The notes under the pieces were generated by a model, which ran no database searches, was not told where the DNA came from, and saw nothing but the letters and a program-made list of their open reading frames with translations. The position numbers and the translations under genes were made by a program. Shown here one piece after another: positions 7,570 to 15,490 of a stretch of 32,005 nt of DNA (the stretch's first letter is position 1; each line of letters starts with the position of its first letter). Source of the stretch: Anaerolineae bacterium (GTDB lineage Bacteria; Chloroflexota; Anaerolineae; Aggregatilineales; Phototrophicaceae). The stretch covers positions 1 to 32,005 of the forward strand of contig JAJDWK010000070.1 of NCBI GenBank assembly GCA_022825675.1, in the 5' to 3' direction.

Positions 7570-7837
7570 ATTGGCGCTCACTGGCGCTCTAATTGGGCGA
7601 TCTTGATCGTGTGCGCGCCTGGCTGCATCTGCATGGCATGGTCAACTGCACGGCTGATTTTGCCCAGCAGCCCGCCGTAATCAATGGCTGTTCCGACCTG
7701 ATTCTCGCCCTCTATGGCAGCGAGCGCGGCGCCCATTCCCGCTCGGCAGTGGGCATGGCGGCATTGCCTTTTGCGATGCCGGTTGAAATTGAGGGCAGGG
7801 TCGCCATCGCGGAATAGATTGGCGCTCACTGGCGCTC
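7343..7837 (+). repeat. 247-bp direct tandem duplication, period 248
   Basis: Copy 1 is 7343-7589 and copy 2 is 7591-7837. They differ at only five positions (copy 1: 7381, 7386, 7479, 7548, 7554), and every difference is synonymous in the RidA reading frame (Leu, His, Arg, Gly, Val codons). Each copy contains the 3' half of the gene, its TAG stop and 12 bases of the end of the convergent hyuA. The unit is neither an insertion sequence nor bounded by inverted repeats. Confidence 0.97.
7593..7817 (+). pseudogene. Duplicated C-terminal half of the RidA-family gene
   Basis: A TTG at 7593 opens 74 codons identical in protein sequence to residues 87-160 of the upstream RidA-family protein. It lacks the N-terminal strands and the first half of the trimer interface, so it cannot make a complete RidA fold on its own. 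No ribosome-binding site is seen ahead of the TTG. It is either a duplication remnant or an assembly artefact that joined two strain variants; the all-synonymous differences fit strain variation particularly well. Confidence 0.75.
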
Positions 7838-9805
7838 CAGCAGCAGGTTCAGCATGCCATCAACACGCGCCCGCCAGCCCGGCGGCAGATAGGTCGTGCT
7901 ATCAAGCTGGAAGACCAGCGCCTCGCCGCTGAATTCCGCGCCGGCTTGTAGCGCTTCTCGCTCAAAAAGTTTCAGCGCGCTGCCATTTGGTCCCGCTTTT
8001 TCGCCGAAAGGCGCTGCCGCGTGGCGCTGTTCTTGCACCCGCCTGATGCTGGGTTTTTCGGTGATGCCGCTGCCATGCAGGCGCAGATTGACAATTTCCA
8101 CTTGACGCTCGGGCAAGGCATGCCCATAGCTGCGCTCATGCGCGCGGTGAAAAGCTGCGATTGCCTCGGCGCTGAAGGGAATGTTGAGCTCGTAGGCTTG
8201 CCCCGCATAGCGCATATCCAGGCTGGCGGCGCAGATACTATCGGCGGCGGCGATGCCTTCCCGCGCCAATTCCGCCTGCGCCCGCGCCCGCAGTCGCGCT
8301 TCGTCAGCCACCAGCGCCGCCAGGCGGGAGGCGCTGGCGGCACTCATGACCGATTCGCTGAATTCGACGGCGACATCAGCGAGCAGCAAACCCAGGGCGC
8401 AGAGTACGCCGGGCGCTGGCGGCACCAATACCCGCGGGATTTCCAGCCGCGCCGCCGCTTCACAAGCGTGCAGCGGACCAGCGCCGCCAAATGCCACTAG
8501 GGTGAAGGCGCGTGGGTCATGCCCGCGGGCGATAGAAACCCGCCGGATCGCCCGCTCGATATGCACGCTGGCGATATCAACCACGCCTTGCGCCGTTTCG
8601 GCGACGCTCAAACCGGCTGGACGCGACAGCTTCTGCAGGGCGCGCTGCCCCGCCGCCAGGTCCAAAGGCATCGCGCCGCCGAGGAAACGCGCCGCGTCCA
8701 GCCGCCCCAAGACGGCGTTGGCGTCACTTAGAGTCGCTTGCTCTCCGCCCAAGCCATAGATGGCAGGTCCCGGCTTTGCCCCGGCGGATTCTGGACCCAC
8801 GCGCAGGGCGCCGCCGGCATCCACCCGCGCCAGCGAGCCGCCGCCCGCGCCAACCGTCTCGATATCCAGCATGCGCCCGCGCAGCGGCAGCCCATCGATA
8901 GCGGCTTCCGGGCGCGGGACGGGCGCGCCCGCTACCAGCGCGACATCGGTCGATGTTCCGCCCATATCCAGCGTGATAATTTTGTGCAAGCCGGCTGCCG
9001 CCGCCAGCTGCGCCGCGCCGATAAGCCCGGCGGCGGGTCCGCTCAAGGCGGTGTTTATGGCGGCTTGACGCACGCGGCGCGCCCGCATCACGCCGCCGTC
9101 CGATTTCATTATGCGCAGCGAAGTCGCCGCCGGCAGCGCCCGCTCCAAGCGGCTGATGTAGCGCGACATCACCGGGCGCACATAAGCCTCCAGGCTGGCG
9201 GTGCTGGCGCGCTCGTATTCGCGGAATTCGGGCAATACCGCGGAAGACAGCACCACCTGCCAAGCCTCCGCCAGCAAGCCGCGCTGCATAATCCGCTTTT
9301 GTACCTGCCGCTCGTGCGCCGCGTTGACATAGCTGAAGAGGAAACAGACGGCAATCGCGTCAATGCCATCCGCTTGCATCTGGTCGATGGCGCGGTCCAA
9401 ATCCGCCATGTCAAGCGGCAGCAGCGCCTGCCCGCGCGCGTCCAGGCGCTCGCGCACTTCATAACAGCGCTCCCGCGGGATGAGCGGCGGCGCTATGCGC
9501 GGCTGCAGCGCATATAACTCCGGGCGATCTTGCCGCCCGATATACAGCAGATCACGGAAGCCGGCGGTCGTCAGCAGGGCAGCGCGCGCGCCCTTGCGCT
9601 CCAGGATGGCGTTTGTCGCCACAGTGGAGCCGTGCGCCACTTGCTCCAGCGCCGTCAAATCCCCGCCGCTTAGCGCTGATAAGCCCGCCAGCATCGCCCG
9701 CTCCGGCTGCTGCGGGCTGCTCGGCACTTTGTGTATGCGCAGCTTCCCCTCGTCTATCAGCACAAAATCGGTGAAGGTGCCGCCGATGTCTACGCCCGCG
9801 CGCAT
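7826..9805 (-). CDS. hyuA: Hydantoinase/oxoprolinase family protein, subunit A (HyuA-like)
   Basis: This is the ATP-dependent N-methylhydantoinase/5-oxoprolinase A subunit, which activates and opens hydantoin or oxoproline-type rings together with the B subunit. The 659 residues begin with the actin-fold nucleotide-binding motif DIGGTFTDFVLID (6-18). They then show HGSTVATNAILERKGA (about 58-73), a second glycine-rich phosphate loop at LDMGGTSTDVALVAG (about 278-292) and a later FGGAGPLHACEAA. Domain order (Hydant_A_N, hydantoinase A, C-terminal) and length are typical. The partner hyuB lies 733 bases upstream on the same strand, but hsp20 sits between on the opposite strand, so the pair is not a simple operon. 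The last four codons fall inside the RidA tandem-repeat copy 2. The substrate cannot be told from sequence. Confidence 0.92.
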   Translation of the reverse strand: MRAGVDIGGTFTDFVLIDEGKLRIHKVPSSPQQPERAMLAGLSALSGGDLTALEQVAHGSTVATNAILERKGARAALLTTAGFRDLLYIGRQDRPELYALQPRIAPPLIPRERCYEVRERLDARGQALLPLDMADLDRAIDQMQADGIDAIAVCFLFSYVNAAHERQVQKRIMQRGLLAEAWQVVLSSAVLPEFREYERASTASLEAYVRPVMSRYISRLERALPAATSLRIMKSDGGVMRARRVRQAAINTALSGPAAGLIGAAQLAAAAGLHKIITLDMGGTSTDVALVAGAPVPRPEAAIDGLPLRGRMLDIETVGAGGGSLARVDAGGALRVGPESAGAKPGPAIYGLGGEQATLSDANAVLGRLDAARFLGGAMPLDLAAGQRALQKLSRPAGLSVAETAQGVVDIASVHIERAIRRVSIARGHDPRAFTLVAFGGAGPLHACEAAARLEIPRVLVPPAPGVLCALGLLLADVAVEFSESVMSAASASRLAALVADEARLRARAQAELAREGIAAADSICAASLDMRYAGQAYELNIPFSAEAIAAFHRAHERSYGHALPERQVEIVNLRLHGSGITEKPSIRRVQEQRHAAAPFGEKAGPNGSALKLFEREALQAGAEFSGEALVFQLDSTTYLPPGWRARVDGMLNLLLERQ

Positions 9806-9946
9806 TTTTCGCTCGCTCGCTAGCTGTCAGTCGTCCCGCGCGCAATCATACCACCCGCCCGCGAGATGCGGAATGCGGCTGATGCTACAGTCTGGTGCCA
9901 AGCCTCATCCGCTTACATTTCGCCTACGGGTCTCTTGTATGCCTTT

Positions 9947-9952
9947 TATACT
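9947..9952 (+). promoter_or_regulatory. Candidate -10 box for hsp20
   Basis: TATACT lies about 85 bases before the hsp20 ATG in the 232-base gap after hyuA. No convincing -35 box is at the standard distance, so this is only a tentative call. Confidence 0.25.
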
Positions 9953-10037
9953 CCGCCAGCATTTCTCCAACATTACTCGCCTATTCTGTAGCTGTATCAA
10001 CAAATGCAAGCCGAGTACCAAAAAAGGAGACCTAATC

Positions 10038-10478
10038 ATGTTGATTCGCAGACGCACCCCCTACTTCCGCTGGGTGGACGACATGCTCAACGATGCGCGC
10101 CTGTGGACGGGCGTCAATGGCGAGTTTGAACCCCGCGGTTTTCAACTGGCGCTGGATGTCGAAGAAACCGCCGCTGCCTACACCGTGCGCGCCAACCTGC
10201 CCGGCATCAAGCTGGACGACATCAGCGTCAACATTCATGACGATGTGCTGACCGTCAGCGCCGAGTCCGCCGCCGAAGCACGGGGCGAAGACAGCCGCAC
10301 GCTGCTGCGCGAGCGCCGCTACGGCAAGTTCCGCCGCAGCCTGCGCCTCCCCACCATCGTTGATGGCAATGCCGTTGCCGCCAATCTGGAAGACGGCGTA
10401 CTCGTCATCGCCCTGCCCAAGGCGGAACATGCCAAACCGCGGCAAATCCCGGTCACGGTATCCGGCAACGGCAGCTAG
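10038..10478 (+). CDS. Small heat-shock protein, Hsp20/alpha-crystallin family
   Basis: An ATP-independent holdase chaperone. The protein has 146 residues. The alpha-crystallin domain runs from about 38 to 138: LALDVEETAAAYTVRANLPGIK, DDVLTVSAES, RRYGKFRRSLRLP, then AANLEDGVLVIALPK carrying the conserved G-V-L motif. The C terminus has an I-P-V (QIPVTV) anchoring motif. The ATG at 10038 follows AAGGAGA with a 7-base spacing. The open frame extends upstream to 9480, but that part is antisense to hyuA and is rejected. No CIRCE element was seen in the 232 bases upstream. It is monocistronic, ending at a hairpin. Confidence 0.95.
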   Translation: MLIRRRTPYFRWVDDMLNDARLWTGVNGEFEPRGFQLALDVEETAAAYTVRANLPGIKLDDISVNIHDDVLTVSAESAAEARGEDSRTLLRERRYGKFRRSLRLPTIVDGNAVAANLEDGVLVIALPKAEHAKPRQIPVTVSGNGS

Positions 10479-10500
10479 CGCATCCAGGCTCATTTGGTCT

Positions 10501-10531
10501 GCGGGGGCGATCCAACCTGGGTCGCCCCCGC
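10501..10531. terminator. Hairpin between convergent hsp20 and hyuB
   Basis: GCGGGGGCGA and TCGCCCCCGC form a perfect 10-bp stem, extendable by GG/CC pairs, around a short loop. It lies 23 bases after the hsp20 stop and 7 bases from the hyuB stop. There is no strong T-run on either side. It probably serves both converging transcripts. Confidence 0.6.
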
Positions 10532-10537
10532 ATTTGC

Positions 10538-12118
10538 TCAGCCCTCGCGGGCAGTTGCGCCCGCTGATGCGCCCCAGCCGCCACCGCCAGGCGTCTCGAT
10601 GATCACCCGCTCGCCCGCTTTGAGCTGGGCGACTGCTTTCCCGCCGACTGTAATTTCGCCAGCGGCGCGCACAATGCGGTTGCGCCCAAGGGCTCCCGCC
10701 CCGCCGCCCTGCAGGCCATAAGGCGGGCGGAGGCGCCGCTCGGAATTAATCGTGACCGTTGCCGGGACCAGCGTTTCCAGCTCGCGCAGGATGCCATCGC
10801 CGCCGCGATAGCGCCCCGCGCCGCCGCTGCCCTCCCGCAAGTGATAGCGCCACACCCGCAGCGGCAAGCTGTATTCCAGCGCCTCCACCGGTGTATTCAG
10901 CGTGTTGGACATGTGGCAATGCCGCCCGGAAATGCCATCGCCGCCGCGGTAGCCGCCATGTCCGCCGCCAAGCGTCTCGTAATAGACAAAGGGCGCGCCG
11001 CCATCAAAACCGCCGATGGTGAAATTGTTCATCGTGCCCTGGGATGCCGCGGGCACAGACCCCGGCAGCGCCTGCGCCAATGCGCCCAGCACTGCATCCA
11101 CGATGCGCTGGCTCGTCTCGGTATTGCCCAGCACCACCGCCGCCGGGAAGCGCGGGTTCAAAATGCTGCCAGCGGGCGCAACCACCGCCACCGGCGCGAA
11201 ACAGCCGTGATTCACCGGAATATCTTCCGCCGCCAGCAAGCGCACGCAATACCAAGTCGCCGAGCGCACAATCGCCGGCACCGCATTTACATTGCCCAGC
11301 ACCTGCGGCGCGCTGCCAGTGAAATCAGCGCGCATGGTTTTGCCCTTTACATCGACCCGCACTTTTATCGGGATCTCGAATTCTGTCTGGCCGTCGCCTT
11401 CCATGGCGTCAGAAAAGCGGTAGCTGCCATCCGGCAGCGCGGCGATAACCGCTTCCGTCAGCCGCCGCGAATAGTCCAGCAGGGCGGCGGCATGCTCGGC
11501 GCTCGCCGTTACACCATGCTCGCGCATTAGCGCCTGCATACGGCTTTCGCCGATGCGCTGGGCGGCAAGCTGCGCCTGCAAATCGCCTAGGCGTTCGCCC
11601 GGGTTGCGGCTGTTGCCCACCATCAGCGCCAAGACGCCGTCATTCAGCGCGCCGCCCGCGCGCAGCTTCACCGGCGGGATGATGAGCCCCTCTTGATAAA
11701 GCTCGGTGCTCAACGGAGATGAGCCCGGCGTCATGCCGCCGACATCGGCGTGATGCGCGCGGCTGGCGACAAAATAGCGCAGCGCGCCATCAGCAAAAAC
11801 TGGCGAAATCATGGTGATATCTGGCAGGTGCGTACCGCCATGGTAAGGGTCATTCAGCACCACGACATCGCCCGCGGCGAAGCTGTCGAAATGGCTGACC
11901 GCTGCCGCCACGGACGCTGGCATGCTGCCCAGGTGCACGGGGATATGCGCCGCCTGCGCCACCATGCGCGCCTCCGCGTCAAAAACGGCGCAGCTGAAAT
12001 CCAGCCGCTCGCGGATATTCGGGCTGAAGCTGCTGCGGCGCAGAGTCAAACCCATCTCTTCCGCCACCGCCGCGAAGAGATTTTTAAACACTTCCAGGCT
12101 GATGGCATCAACCGCCAT
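10538..12118 (-). CDS. hyuB: Hydantoinase B/oxoprolinase family protein (HyuB-like)
   Basis: This is the B subunit of ATP-dependent hydantoinase/5-oxoprolinase, which completes ring opening with HyuA. The 526 residues show ISLEVFKNLFAAVAEEMGLTLRRSSFSPNIRERLDFSCAVFD at the N terminus, VVLNDPYHGGTHLPDITMISPVF (about 86-108), SRAHHADVGGMTPGS (about 118-132) and a glycine-rich C terminus including SGGAGRYRGGDG. These are hallmarks of the Hydantoinase_B family. An in-frame upstream ATG exists at 12151, but GAAGGAG at 12129-12123 points to the start at 12118. It is the natural partner of hyuA (7826-9805), though the two are now separated by hsp20. Confidence 0.93.
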   Translation of the reverse strand: MAVDAISLEVFKNLFAAVAEEMGLTLRRSSFSPNIRERLDFSCAVFDAEARMVAQAAHIPVHLGSMPASVAAAVSHFDSFAAGDVVVLNDPYHGGTHLPDITMISPVFADGALRYFVASRAHHADVGGMTPGSSPLSTELYQEGLIIPPVKLRAGGALNDGVLALMVGNSRNPGERLGDLQAQLAAQRIGESRMQALMREHGVTASAEHAAALLDYSRRLTEAVIAALPDGSYRFSDAMEGDGQTEFEIPIKVRVDVKGKTMRADFTGSAPQVLGNVNAVPAIVRSATWYCVRLLAAEDIPVNHGCFAPVAVVAPAGSILNPRFPAAVVLGNTETSQRIVDAVLGALAQALPGSVPAASQGTMNNFTIGGFDGGAPFVYYETLGGGHGGYRGGDGISGRHCHMSNTLNTPVEALEYSLPLRVWRYHLREGSGGAGRYRGGDGILRELETLVPATVTINSERRLRPPYGLQGGGAGALGRNRIVRAAGEITVGGKAVAQLKAGERVIIETPGGGGWGASAGATAREG

Positions 12119-12330
12119 GCGCGCTCCTTCCCGCCGCTGCCCAACCAGCACTATCTAGCGGAGATTTTACTGGAAAATCATGCGCCAGTAAGTGCAAGGT
12201 AGTCATGCGATCTCAGGTAAAAATACCTTGAAGCATTTGCCCTGCCGCCCGCGCCGGCGCTTTCTGCGCCGCCATGCCAGTGGTAACATTCCTATAGACT
12301 CCAATCACTCCTTGAAATCGGAACAACAGC

Positions 12331-12981
12331 TTGCGCCTGCTTCTCTTTGCCAACGGGATGTTTCAAGACGGTGCTATGGTGCGGCGGCATGCCCGCGCCC
12401 TGCCGCCGCCGCGCATTGTCTGCGCTGATGGCGGCGCGCTGCTGGCGGAAGCGCTTGGCTTCTTCCCCGAGACAATCATCGGCGATTTCGACTCGCTGAC
12501 GGCGGCGCAAGTGGCGCGCTTCACCGCGGCTGGCGCTGAAATTATCCGCCACCCGCCCGAAAAAGACGAGACCGACCTGGAACTGGCGCTGGAATTTGCA
12601 TTAAGTCTCCAGCCGGCAAGCATCACAATTCTGGGAGCATTGGGCGCGCGCATCGACCAGACGCTCGCCAATATCCAGTTGCTCTGCCTGCCTGACCTGG
12701 GCGAGTTGCCAGCGCTGCTTGTTGATGGCGCGCAAAGCTTACAGCTGCTGCGCCCGGGCAGCTACCGCATCGCGGGCAGGGCGGGCGATACCATCTCCCT
12801 GCTCCCGCTGACGGACGCGGCAAAGGGCATCCGCACGCGCGGGCTGCGCTATGCCCTGCGGGATGAATCGCTGACTCTGGGACCCGCCCGCGGCATCAGC
12901 AATGTCATGCTGGCGGGCACGGCGGAAGTCGCGCTGGCTGAGGGGCTGCTCCTGCTGGCGCACACGGTCGGGCGCGCCTGA
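12331..12981 (+). CDS. thiN: Thiamine pyrophosphokinase
   Basis: Transfers pyrophosphate from ATP to thiamine to form the cofactor TPP, in the cytoplasm. The 216 residues carry the family motifs: ADGG (32-35), GDFDS (51-55), KDETDLE (78-84) and GARIDQTLAN (105-114). In the last, the usual G-G-R-x-D-H has Gln in place of His. The second domain (about 125-210) has the beta-sandwich pattern that binds thiamine (ISLLPLTDAAKGIRTRGLRYAL). The start is TTG at 12331, because no in-frame ATG precedes the essential first strand. Its stop overlaps the following ATG by one base (TGATG), so translation of the two is coupled. Confidence 0.92.
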   Translation: MRLLLFANGMFQDGAMVRRHARALPPPRIVCADGGALLAEALGFFPETIIGDFDSLTAAQVARFTAAGAEIIRHPPEKDETDLELALEFALSLQPASITILGALGARIDQTLANIQLLCLPDLGELPALLVDGAQSLQLLRPGSYRIAGRAGDTISLLPLTDAAKGIRTRGLRYALRDESLTLGPARGISNVMLAGTAEVALAEGLLLLAHTVGRA

Positions 12982-13454
12982 TGACGGCTTTCGCCGTCAT
13001 CAAGCGGGATGCAAATGGCAGCGTCGAGCTGTCTTATACCGGCACCCTGCGCGAGCGGGACGCCAGGCATATCTGCATTGACGCCGTCTTCGCGCTGCCC
13101 GACCGCGACCTGGGCTATGTGCAGCTGCAGCGCGGCGACCATTTCCGCGAATGGTTTTATGCCGGGCGCTGGTACAACATATTCCGCGTCAGCGCTGCCC
13201 AATCGCGCGCGCTCAAAGGCTGGTATTGCAATATCACGCGCCCGCCAGTTTTCGGCGATAACAGCGTGGCGGCGGATGACCTCGGCCTCGATGTCTTTGT
13301 CTATCCCGATGGCAAGACCCTGCTCCTGGACAAAAGCGATTTTGAGCGGCTGCCCCTGTCCCGCGCCGAGCGGGAGCAGGCTTGGGCGGCGGTCGCCGAC
13401 ATCAAGAGCAGGGTTCAGCGGCGTCAGCCGCCTTTCGACGAAATAACAACATAA
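12981..13454 (+). CDS. DUF402 domain protein (Ntdp/FomD-like fold)
   Basis: DUF402 proteins include nucleoside tri/diphosphatases (Ntdp) and FomD, which hydrolyse phosphoanhydride bonds with divalent metals. In these 157 residues the core is at 70-130: GWYCNITRPPVFGDNSVAADDLGLDVFVYPDG, followed by LLLDKSDFERLPLS. The W/Y-rich first half (EWFYAGRWYNIFRV) and the two-Asp DDLGLDVFV segment match the family's substrate and metal pocket. It overlaps thiamine pyrophosphokinase by one base. The actual substrate is unknown; a role in thiamine or nucleotide phosphate chemistry is only suggested by the coupling. Confidence 0.85.
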   Translation: MTAFAVIKRDANGSVELSYTGTLRERDARHICIDAVFALPDRDLGYVQLQRGDHFREWFYAGRWYNIFRVSAAQSRALKGWYCNITRPPVFGDNSVAADDLGLDVFVYPDGKTLLLDKSDFERLPLSRAEREQAWAAVADIKSRVQRRQPPFDEITT

Positions 13455-13489
13455 AAGGGCGCAGCAACCGAATCCCGCTATGCCCGGCG

Positions 13490-13951
13490 CTATTCCAAGT
13501 CGGGGCGGATCACCAGCACAGGCGCATTAACATCGTGCATGACCTTGTTGGCGACGCTGCCGAATACCAGCCGCGCCAAGCCGGAATGCCCGTGCGTGGT
13601 CATGACGGCGAGGTCGGCTTCTTCCTCTTTAATGAAGTCGATGATGTGCTGCGCCACGCCCACCGCGTCAATAATGTGCAGGCGGCAGGCGACCCCTTCC
13701 GCACGCACTTCGTTGCGCAAGCCCAGCAAATGCTGCTTGATTTCTTCCCGAATGCGGTTGGCGAGCTCATACTCGCCGGCGATTGCCAGCGAATCTACAA
13801 ATTCGTGCATCGGCGGCGTGAAGATATGCAGCAGGGTCACCTCGCCGCCGCTGATGCGCGCGAAATCGACAGCGTAGGGGATCGCCCGCTCGCTCCAGGC
13901 GGATCCATCTGTCGGCACAACGATTTTCTTGAAGGGGCGATGCTGAAACAT
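13490..13951 (-). CDS. Universal stress protein, UspA family
   Basis: A single-domain Usp of 153 residues with the alpha/beta hydrolase-like ATP-binding fold. The first strand is FKKIVVPTDGSAWSERAIPYAVDFA (about 6-30). The phosphate-binding signature is THGHSGLARLVFGSVANKVMHDV, and VLVIRP is near the C terminus. This suggests the ATP-binding Usp class. A longer frame to 14008 exists, but the AGAGAGG ribosome-binding site is positioned for the ATG at 13951. It is divergent from the PucC-like carrier gene with 140 bases between them, and may share a control region with it. Confidence 0.92.
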   Translation of the reverse strand: MFQHRPFKKIVVPTDGSAWSERAIPYAVDFARISGGEVTLLHIFTPPMHEFVDSLAIAGEYELANRIREEIKQHLLGLRNEVRAEGVACRLHIIDAVGVAQHIIDFIKEEEADLAVMTTHGHSGLARLVFGSVANKVMHDVNAPVLVIRPDLE

Positions 13952-14026
13952 CAAAACCTCTCTTTGCTCGCAAATGGTTCTTACTTTCAGTATAGCACAG
14001 TTCTGCATGTGAATGCTTTTGCACTC

Positions 14027-14054
14027 TTGACCTCGCGGAAAAAATCTCTATAAT
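14027..14054 (+). promoter_or_regulatory. Near-consensus sigma-70-type promoter of the PucC-like gene
   Basis: TTGACC (14027-14032) and a perfect TATAAT (14049-14054) are 16 bases apart, 37 bases before the ATG at 14092. This is one of the strongest promoters in the window. On the opposite strand a TATACT (13994-13989) may serve uspA. Confidence 0.75.
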
Positions 14055-14091
14055 TCCTCTGCGAATTCTACAGAAATCTAAGTAAATATAC

Positions 14092-15486
14092 ATGAAAACT
14101 GCGCAAAAAACCGACCTGTCGCTGGCATCGAATTTCAAGATTGCCCTCTTCCATCTCGGCTCGGGCTTGGCGGATGTGCTGACGACTGGCGTCTGGAACC
14201 GCATCATGGTGGCGGATTTGGGCTTCAGCGCCGCCTTTGTCGGTTTGCTCACCGGCTTGCGCTACTTCCTCGCGCCCATCGGCGTGCTCACCGGGCGCTA
14301 TTCCGACAGGCACAGCGTCGGCGGCTACAAGCGCCTCTTCTGGATTTTCCTGGGCAGAGCCATGATGGCTGTCAGCACGGTATCTCTTGGTTTCACCACT
14401 GCCGAGCTTATCCGCCTGGCGCAGGGGGGCGCATCGCCGCCGACGCCGCCTCTTTTGTGGCTGGCGCTTATTGTCTCCTTTCTCTTGTTCAGTTTGGGCG
14501 TCGCCATATCCGGCAGCACCTTCCTCGCGTTGATATATGACCGGGCGGCGGCGCATCAGCGCGGGCGGGCAGTCGGCATCGTTTGGACCTTTCTGCTGAT
14601 TGGCTTCGCGCTCGGCGGCGTCATCTTCAGCGTCTTGCTGCCCAGTGATGAAGCGGCTGGTGCCCTGGGCTACAGCGCTGATTCGGCGCTTTTTATGTTT
14701 CTTGTTACCGCCGCTGGCTTGGCGCTCATCTGGATGATTTCCCTGTTGGGCGAAGAGCGGCGCGCACAGCCCTCAGCTTTGGCGGCGGCCGCTACCCAGC
14801 GCAGCCTGCGCGGGGATCTGGCGCTTGTTTGGCGCAGCCGTTCGCTGCGCTTCTTTTTCTATTATTTGACGCTTTCGATGCTCTTCTCCTTTTTGCAAGA
14901 TACGGTGCTGGAGCCCTTCGCCGGCGAAGTATTTTCCTTGGAAGCCAGCGTGACCAACCGCTTCGCCGCTTACTGGGGCTTCACCGCGATTGTCGGCTCT
15001 TTCGCTTCTATCGGGCTGATGCGGCGCGTCCAGTCGCTGACACAATCAGCGCTATGCCAAGTTGGCATTGCCGTGCTGCTGCTCGCCTACGGCTGCTTCG
15101 CCGTCAGCGCGCTGGCAGAGCTGCGCGGTTTGCTAAGCCCGGGGCTGATTTTTCTGGGATTGGGCTTGGGCGTCTGGAATATCGGCACCCTCGGCATGAT
15201 GATGGACATGAGCCCGGCGGGGCGCGCCGGCACCTTCCTCGGCTTTTGGACATTCTGCGTCACTATCGCCCGCGGCGCTGGCGTTACTGGCGGCGGCGTC
15301 CTGCGGGATTTGGCGCTGGCGCTATCCGGCGATATCGCCGTCGCCTATGGCGCGGTCTTTTGCGTCGGCTTCGGCGGCTTGCTGCTGGCATGGCTCGCCC
15401 TGCGGCAGGTCAACCGTTCCGAATATCAGGCCGACCTCAGCGCGGATGAACAGCGGCAGGCGCTCTTCGCCCACTCCCTCGATTAG
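14092..15486 (+). CDS. PucC/LhaA-like (BCD family) MFS transporter
   Basis: A 12-helix major-facilitator protein of 464 residues. The first 80 residues, with GLADVLTTGVWNRIMVADLG followed by SAAFVGLLTGLRYFLAPIGVLTGRYSDRH, match the PucC signature in order: small-residue helix, NR-M-V-x-LG, V-x-L, APxR/G, SDxH. The end, RAGTFLGFWTFCVTIARGAGVTGGGVLRDLALAL, also fits. PucC/LhaA proteins insert or deliver bacteriochlorophyll to light-harvesting complexes, and relatives occur in cyanobacteria and in lineages without reaction centres. No photosynthesis gene is in the window, so a pigment role is a hypothesis. It is monocistronic and converges on fabI with a 4-base gap. Confidence 0.72.
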   Translation: MKTAQKTDLSLASNFKIALFHLGSGLADVLTTGVWNRIMVADLGFSAAFVGLLTGLRYFLAPIGVLTGRYSDRHSVGGYKRLFWIFLGRAMMAVSTVSLGFTTAELIRLAQGGASPPTPPLLWLALIVSFLLFSLGVAISGSTFLALIYDRAAAHQRGRAVGIVWTFLLIGFALGGVIFSVLLPSDEAAGALGYSADSALFMFLVTAAGLALIWMISLLGEERRAQPSALAAAATQRSLRGDLALVWRSRSLRFFFYYLTLSMLFSFLQDTVLEPFAGEVFSLEASVTNRFAAYWGFTAIVGSFASIGLMRRVQSLTQSALCQVGIAVLLLAYGCFAVSALAELRGLLSPGLIFLGLGLGVWNIGTLGMMMDMSPAGRAGTFLGFWTFCVTIARGAGVTGGGVLRDLALALSGDIAVAYGAVFCVGFGGLLLAWLALRQVNRSEYQADLSADEQRQALFAHSLD

Positions 15487-15490
15487 CGCG

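Noticed and set aside
9480..10037. N-terminal extension of the Hsp20 open frame
   Set aside because: It is antisense to hyuA. The Hsp20 ribosome-binding site and ATG are clear at 10024-10040.
9806..10037. CIRCE or other heat-shock operator upstream of hsp20
   Set aside because: No TTAGCACTC-N9-GAGTGCTAA repeat or similar was found on inspection.
13382..14053. 223-codon + strand frame across uspA
   Set aside because: It is antisense to the well-supported uspA, with a His/Arg-rich translation and no family pattern.
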